NCBI RefSeq assembly: GCF_030605225.1
Contig: NZ_JAUWAV010000011.1
Location: 1-64,000, forward strand
Length of the DNA: 64,000 nucleotides
Source of the DNA: Geoalkalibacter sp.
GTDB taxonomy: Bacteria; Desulfobacterota; Desulfuromonadia; Desulfuromonadales; Geoalkalibacteraceae
Reading direction: 5' to 3'
Shown here: piece by piece, positions 60,596-64,000 of the stretch
How positions within the stretch are numbered: position 1 is the first letter of the stretch
Layout of the letters: each line of letters begins with the position of its first letter
Made by a program: the position numbers and the translations under genes
Notes under the pieces: model-generated
Databases searched by the model: none
What the model saw: only the letters and a program-made list of their open reading frames with translations
Told to the model about the DNA's origin: nothing

Positions 60596-61192
60596 TCAGA
60601 CCTGGAGAATGTTTTCGACCAGCTTGTAAACCGTGGTGCCGCCAAGGGCTCGTGGCCAGTCGGCACAGGGAGGATTGTCGCGCAGCCTGGCGCGGCGGAT
60701 GGCCTCATCGATTCGGTCGCGGGTGATCTTGCGTGCGTCGATCCCCTTGTCGTAACCGGGAAGATGCCGCTTCAGCCGGTCGCTGCAATCCCGTGACGAT
60801 GCGATGCCGGTGCCGTCCTCGAAATGAAGCAGCAACCAGTATTCGAACTTGGGGTTGCTGAGGGCGAAGCCGTAATTGTCGCGTGCCTGAGCCCAGGCAT
60901 GAAGCTGGTCCAACTGTTCGTCGGTCCACTGATCCTTGTCCACCACGAGCCAGGCTTCGTCGGAGGATCTCAGTTCCTCCTGCCGGAGATGGTCCTCCAT
61001 CCGCTTCAGTACCTGCGGAGGAGAACTATCATGACTGCCTTTGAGGCAGTTCACCCGGATCACCGACTGTTGGTCATTGAAGATGGCGAAATACTGCGGC
61101 TCGGTCTTCACGCCTTCCACCGCGATCACGAACAGTTTGCGGTAGCGACGCTCGCCGAGGGGTCTCTGGAATCTGCGTCTCTTCGGTGGCAT
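60596..61192 (-). CDS. rloB: RloB-like TOPRIM-type defence effector (AbiL-like)
   Basis: 198 aa. [20 protein letters not shown] (TOPRIM acidic motif), [10 protein letters not shown] (D-x-D) and [20 protein letters not shown] are RloB-family motifs. TGATG overlap with the ATPase gene. Pairs of RloA ATPase and RloB act as abortive-infection systems; AbiLi/AbiLii and PARIS AriA/AriB are comparable ATPase-TOPRIM pairs. Confidence 0.82.
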   Translation of the reverse strand: MPPKRRRFQRPLGERRYRKLFVIAVEGVKTEPQYFAIFNDQQSVIRVNCLKGSHDSSPPQVLKRMEDHLRQEELRSSDEAWLVVDKDQWTDEQLDQLHAWAQARDNYGFALSNPKFEYWLLLHFEDGTGIASSRDCSDRLKRHLPGYDKGIDARKITRDRIDEAIRRARLRDNPPCADWPRALGGTTVYKLVENILQV

Positions 61193-62538
61193 CAGTCATC
61201 CCCCTCACTTTCCTCGGTGAGGCAGGGATTGGTCAAAGCGCCTCCCAAGAGAATCCGGGGAATTCCACCCAGTCGCCCCTGCAGGTAGCTCTTGCGGATG
61301 TCCTTGTCGTATCGGACATCCTTGTACTCGCTGAAGGAGAGCAGGTTCGAAGCTCCGGTGGCATCTCTTTCGGCTACCCACATCTCGTCACGGCGCAGGA
61401 GTTGCTGATCCATGAGCAGCACGTCATGGGTGGTCAACAGCAACTGCGTTCTGGTTTCCGTGGAGCAATTGGTGAGGTACGCTTCGAGCAATCTGCGTGT
61501 CAGCAGCGTGTGCAGGCTACGGTCGACCTCGTCGATCACGTAGACCTTCTTCGAGACCTGGGCCGACAGCTCAAGAAACGCGGGCAGTAGATCGATCACC
61601 CGCTGTGAGCCGTCCGACTCCTGACGGATCTCGAACTTGGCTTCCGTGCCGTCCGCCTTCGGATGATAGGTCACCAGCTTCTTGGCGATCAGTTCACCAC
61701 CTTTGCGGGTCACCACAAATCGCTCGTTGATCGGCTCGGTCAGCAGACGAACGGTCATGCCTTCCTTGACGTCTTCCTGCAGCTTGGTCTTCAGTGGCTC
61801 GGGCAGCGGAATGTTCTCGAAAGGGATCTCCTCGCCACCCAGGTGCGCGATGCCGGTGTCGAGCTGCGGCAGCATCTCGTTCATGGTCGAGTAGAGCGGA
61901 TGCCCCTCGTCGAGGAACTGCTCGAAAGGTTCGAAGCGAGAATCGGGCGCGACCAGCTCGAGTGTGTCCTTGAACCAGTCGTAGACCGGCCGGAAATTGT
62001 CGACCTTCTGGGAAACCGAGTTGGTCAGAAAGAGTTGGTTGTCCCGGGTCCCTTTGAAGGCGAACTGGAGGAACTGGTCCTTGGCCAGGGAATCATCGAA
62101 GTTGGGCTTTCCGTCCCGACGGTGGTAGAGCACCTTTTCACTGGTGCTCGTAATGGCCACCAGCTTCTCTTCCAGAACCGCCTTGCGGGTCACCGCGAAG
62201 CTGAACTCGTAAATGATCTCGTCGATCAGCAACTCGAAGCCAAACCGTGACGGCTGATCGGCCACCTTGGCGTCCAGCCGGAACGGCTCGACAGGAATCA
62301 GGCTGTCGGGCTGGGTTCCTTTGACGACCAGCGCCTTGGCGAAACTCAGGGCCTTGAAAAAGTTGGTCTTGCCCGACGCGTTGCCACCATAAATTGCCGC
62401 AACCGGAAGAACTCTCGTCTGGTACTTGCCGAGCTTGGGAACCCTGTCTCCATGCTGGCGCTCCCTGCTGGCGACCATCGAAAATGTGACCTGGTTGCGG
62501 AAGGACATCCAGTTTTCGAGTGAGAAACTGACTATCAT
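61192..62538 (-). CDS. rloA: RloA-like ABC-type ATPase (AbiL-like)
   Basis: 448 aa. Walker A GGNASGKT (51-58), Walker [16 protein letters not shown] near 330-345, then the H-loop [13 protein letters not shown]-terminal [16 protein letters not shown] is the usual RloA/AbiLi start. Partner of rloB. Read from its own sigma70-type promoter, consistent with expression in the lysogen. Confidence 0.85.
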   Translation of the reverse strand: MIVSFSLENWMSFRNQVTFSMVASRERQHGDRVPKLGKYQTRVLPVAAIYGGNASGKTNFFKALSFAKALVVKGTQPDSLIPVEPFRLDAKVADQPSRFGFELLIDEIIYEFSFAVTRKAVLEEKLVAITSTSEKVLYHRRDGKPNFDDSLAKDQFLQFAFKGTRDNQLFLTNSVSQKVDNFRPVYDWFKDTLELVAPDSRFEPFEQFLDEGHPLYSTMNEMLPQLDTGIAHLGGEEIPFENIPLPEPLKTKLQEDVKEGMTVRLLTEPINERFVVTRKGGELIAKKLVTYHPKADGTEAKFEIRQESDGSQRVIDLLPAFLELSAQVSKKVYVIDEVDRSLHTLLTRRLLEAYLTNCSTETRTQLLLTTHDVLLMDQQLLRRDEMWVAERDATGASNLLSFSEYKDVRYDKDIRKSYLQGRLGGIPRILLGGALTNPCLTEESEGDD

Positions 62539-62581
62539 CTTACCGCCTCCTAAAGTGAAATATTCGCTTTATCATGCCTTT

Positions 62582-62610
62582 AATATAGGCATAGGCGGCC
62601 TGAAAGTCAA
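62582..62610 (-). promoter_or_regulatory. sigma70-type promoter of rloAB
   Basis: Minus strand TTGACT (62605-62610), 17-nt spacer, TATATT (62582-62587), 44 bp upstream of the ATG, which has AGGAGG. Confidence 0.75.
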
Positions 62611-62614
62611 TCTA

Positions 62615-62633
62615 AAAGAGAAAATATCTCTTT
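62615..62633 (-). terminator. Stem-loop after the P-loop ATPase gene
   Basis: AAAGAGA-N5-TCTCTTT overlaps the TAA stop and ends 5 bp before the rloA -35. Weak as a terminator because only a short T-rich tail follows. Confidence 0.4.
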
Positions 62634-64000
62634 AAACACCCTTGCTACTGATCCGGTACTCGAAGTTCTTGGTGTGGGCGTTGCGCTGCCGGTCGATGTC
62701 GAACCCGGCGTCCCGGATGACGTCCAGGTCGTTGCTGATGCGCCGACCGAGCTGGGCGGGCTTCTTGTATTCGAACTCGAGGTTGAATTCCCGGCCGACC
62801 CTGCGCAGAGCCGCGAGCAGCCTTCCCGCAGACACCGGTTCCATGGTGTTCTCGTTCTCGAACCTCACCTGGTAGCGTTCGATGAACCCCACCACATGGT
62901 TTGCCCGGTCGTCCTCGCCGTAGCGGGCCTTCTCGTCCAGCTCCACCGCGTTCCGATAAGCGTGGAAGAGCGACGCCAGCGCCGTGGCGATGGGGTTCGA
63001 CTCCCGGGCCATCTCCTGGCTGGTGTCGTTGATGGAATGTATCTGCTCGATGAACAGCGGGCTCAGATCCTCAAGTCCGGTAGTCACCTCGTGATCCTCG
63101 GACCCGGCCAGCATCATCAGGTACATCAGGCTCAGATAGTCGTTGCAACGGCGCTTGCCATGGGTCGGCATGGTTCGGTGCAGCAGGCGCATGACCTGTT
63201 TCTGGGCTCCGTCCCGGATCATCGCCAGCACATGGCTGGTCCGCTTCATGATGGCCGAGATGATCAGATCCCGGTTCTGCTGGATGGCCGAGATGACCTC
63301 CGATTCCAGAAAGCAGTCGCTGGCCTGGTTGGCGAGGTCGAAGTTGATGACGAAGGACCTCGACAGGATCTCCGAAAGTTCCCCGCACAGCGGCTCGATG
63401 CCGGTGGTGTTCAGCAGGCATTTGGTCCGCTCGGTGATGGTCTCGCTGTCGGTGCCGCTCTTGCGTTTCTCCTTGGCGATGCCGGTGATGCTGGTCAGCA
63501 TGAAGGTGGTCAGATCCTCGGTCATCTGCTTGACCTCGATGTTGTCGAGGACGATGAGTGGGTTCTGCGAGCCATCGGTGTAGTTCGCCGCGTCGGTGGC
63601 CTTCTTGTGCTGGGGCTCGCCGTAAAGCAATGTCGACGTGATCTTGCTGGCGGTAGTCTTGCCCGATCCGGCCGAACCCTCGAAGCGGGTCATGGGCCGC
63701 GTCCCGGCGAAATCGATCAGCAGGAAGCAGGAGAGCCAGGAAAGGATGAGAAAGCGATCCCCCTGCGGACAGGTCATGTTGCCCACCAGCAGATCGACCA
63801 GGAGCCGGTCCGCCTCTTCGAGGTCGGCGTCGGGCAGGAATTTCAGCGGCTTCATCTTCCGCGAGCCGTCCAGGATGATGCCGTCCTCGTTGCCGCCGTT
63901 CTTCATGATCCGGATCTCGTCCGGGGTGATCTTGGCGATCTCGTGCTCCGGGTTGTTCAGATTGAAATAGACGGTGTAGGAGGCCACATCGGTGTGCAGC
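62632..64000 (-). CDS. P-loop ATPase, primase/helicase-like (partial, runs off the window)
   Basis: At least 455 codons. The frame is open to 64000 without a stop, and the GTG near 63987 is probably internal, so the N-terminus lies outside. Walker A GSAGSGKT, Walker B PLIVLDNIE, then sensor-like TKCLLNTTGIEPL. Layout resembles superfamily-3-like or phage primase-associated ATPases; exact family uncertain. Likely part of the replication/early module. Confidence 0.7.
   Translation of the reverse strand, partial: LHTDVASYTVYFNLNNPEHEIAKITPDEIRIMKNGGNEDGIILDGSRKMKPLKFLPDADLEEADRLLVDLLVGNMTCPQGDRFLILSWLSCFLLIDFAGTRPMTRFEGSAGSGKTTASKITSTLLYGEPQHKKATDAANYTDGSQNPLIVLDNIEVKQMTEDLTTFMLTSITGIAKEKRKSGTDSETITERTKCLLNTTGIEPLCGELSEILSRSFVINFDLANQASDCFLESEVISAIQQNRDLIISAIMKRTSHVLAMIRDGAQKQVMRLLHRTMPTHGKRRCNDYLSLMYLMMLAGSEDHEVTTGLEDLSPLFIEQIHSINDTSQEMARESNPIATALASLFHAYRNAVELDEKARYGEDDRANHVVGFIERYQVRFENENTMEPVSAGRLLAALRRVGREFNLEFEYKKPAQLGRRISNDLDVIRDAGFDIDRQRNAHTKNFEYRISSKGV

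Noticed and set aside
60280-60708. Minus-strand open frame in the GCGGTGG region
   Set aside because: Composed largely of translated repeats, crosses the rloB terminator and overlaps rloB; no ribosome site support.

Overview
The window is one contiguous stretch of a GC-rich bacterial chromosome holding a large contractile-tailed (myovirus-type) prophage with accessory and defence genes inside and beside it. The host is Gram-negative: it encodes an MscS channel and a lipobox M48 protease. A proteobacterium is likely, possibly a deltaproteobacterial lineage, but the sequence does not settle this. Almost every gene is on the minus strand, with strong Shine-Dalgarno sites and ATGA or TGATG overlaps. 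I found no rRNA, tRNA or CRISPR array.

Layout. (1) 1-141 is the end of an ISL3-type insertion sequence. (2) 143-4357 is an ordinary envelope operon: MscS channel, M48 protease, CaCA antiporter and flippase-like protein, preceded by a small membrane protein. (3) 4418-12340 is a type I restriction-modification operon (HTH, hsdM, hsdS, hsdR) with an Mrr-type nuclease as its last gene, read from a clear sigma70-type promoter. (4) 12375-15173 is a four-gene amidoligase / class II glutamine amidotransferase / gamma-glutamylcyclotransferase operon. (5) 15360-60105 is the phage late region, read right to left: HTH regulator, small terminase, lysis-type lipoprotein, large terminase, portal, minor head protein, methylase-protease-scaffold fusion, decoration protein, capsid, connectors, sheath, tube, tail chaperones, tape measure, baseplate, fibres. 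(6) 60106-64000 holds a GCGGTGG repeat cluster, an RloAB (AbiL-like) defence pair and the end of a P-loop replication-type ATPase cut by the window edge.

Three plus-strand cassettes interrupt the minus-strand late genes: a LeoA/LeoBC-like dynamin GTPase pair with its own promoter and HTH gene (46.0-50.1 kb), a DUF4143 ATPase (52.8-54.1 kb), and a tyrosine recombinase with a SAM-like-only partner, followed by 45-bp-spaced dyad repeats (56.4-58.3 kb).

The most striking unexplained signal is a 32-bp bipartite site, CCGAC(A/G)-N13-TCCGGTAAGTAAC, repeated seven times. The orientation and the 13-nt spacer never change, and each copy lies just upstream of a late transcription unit between 25 and 60 kb. 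I interpret these as the phage's late promoters or activator sites. A Mor/CD3324-like HTH gene (59053-59331), whose stop codon lies inside one copy, is the obvious candidate regulator.
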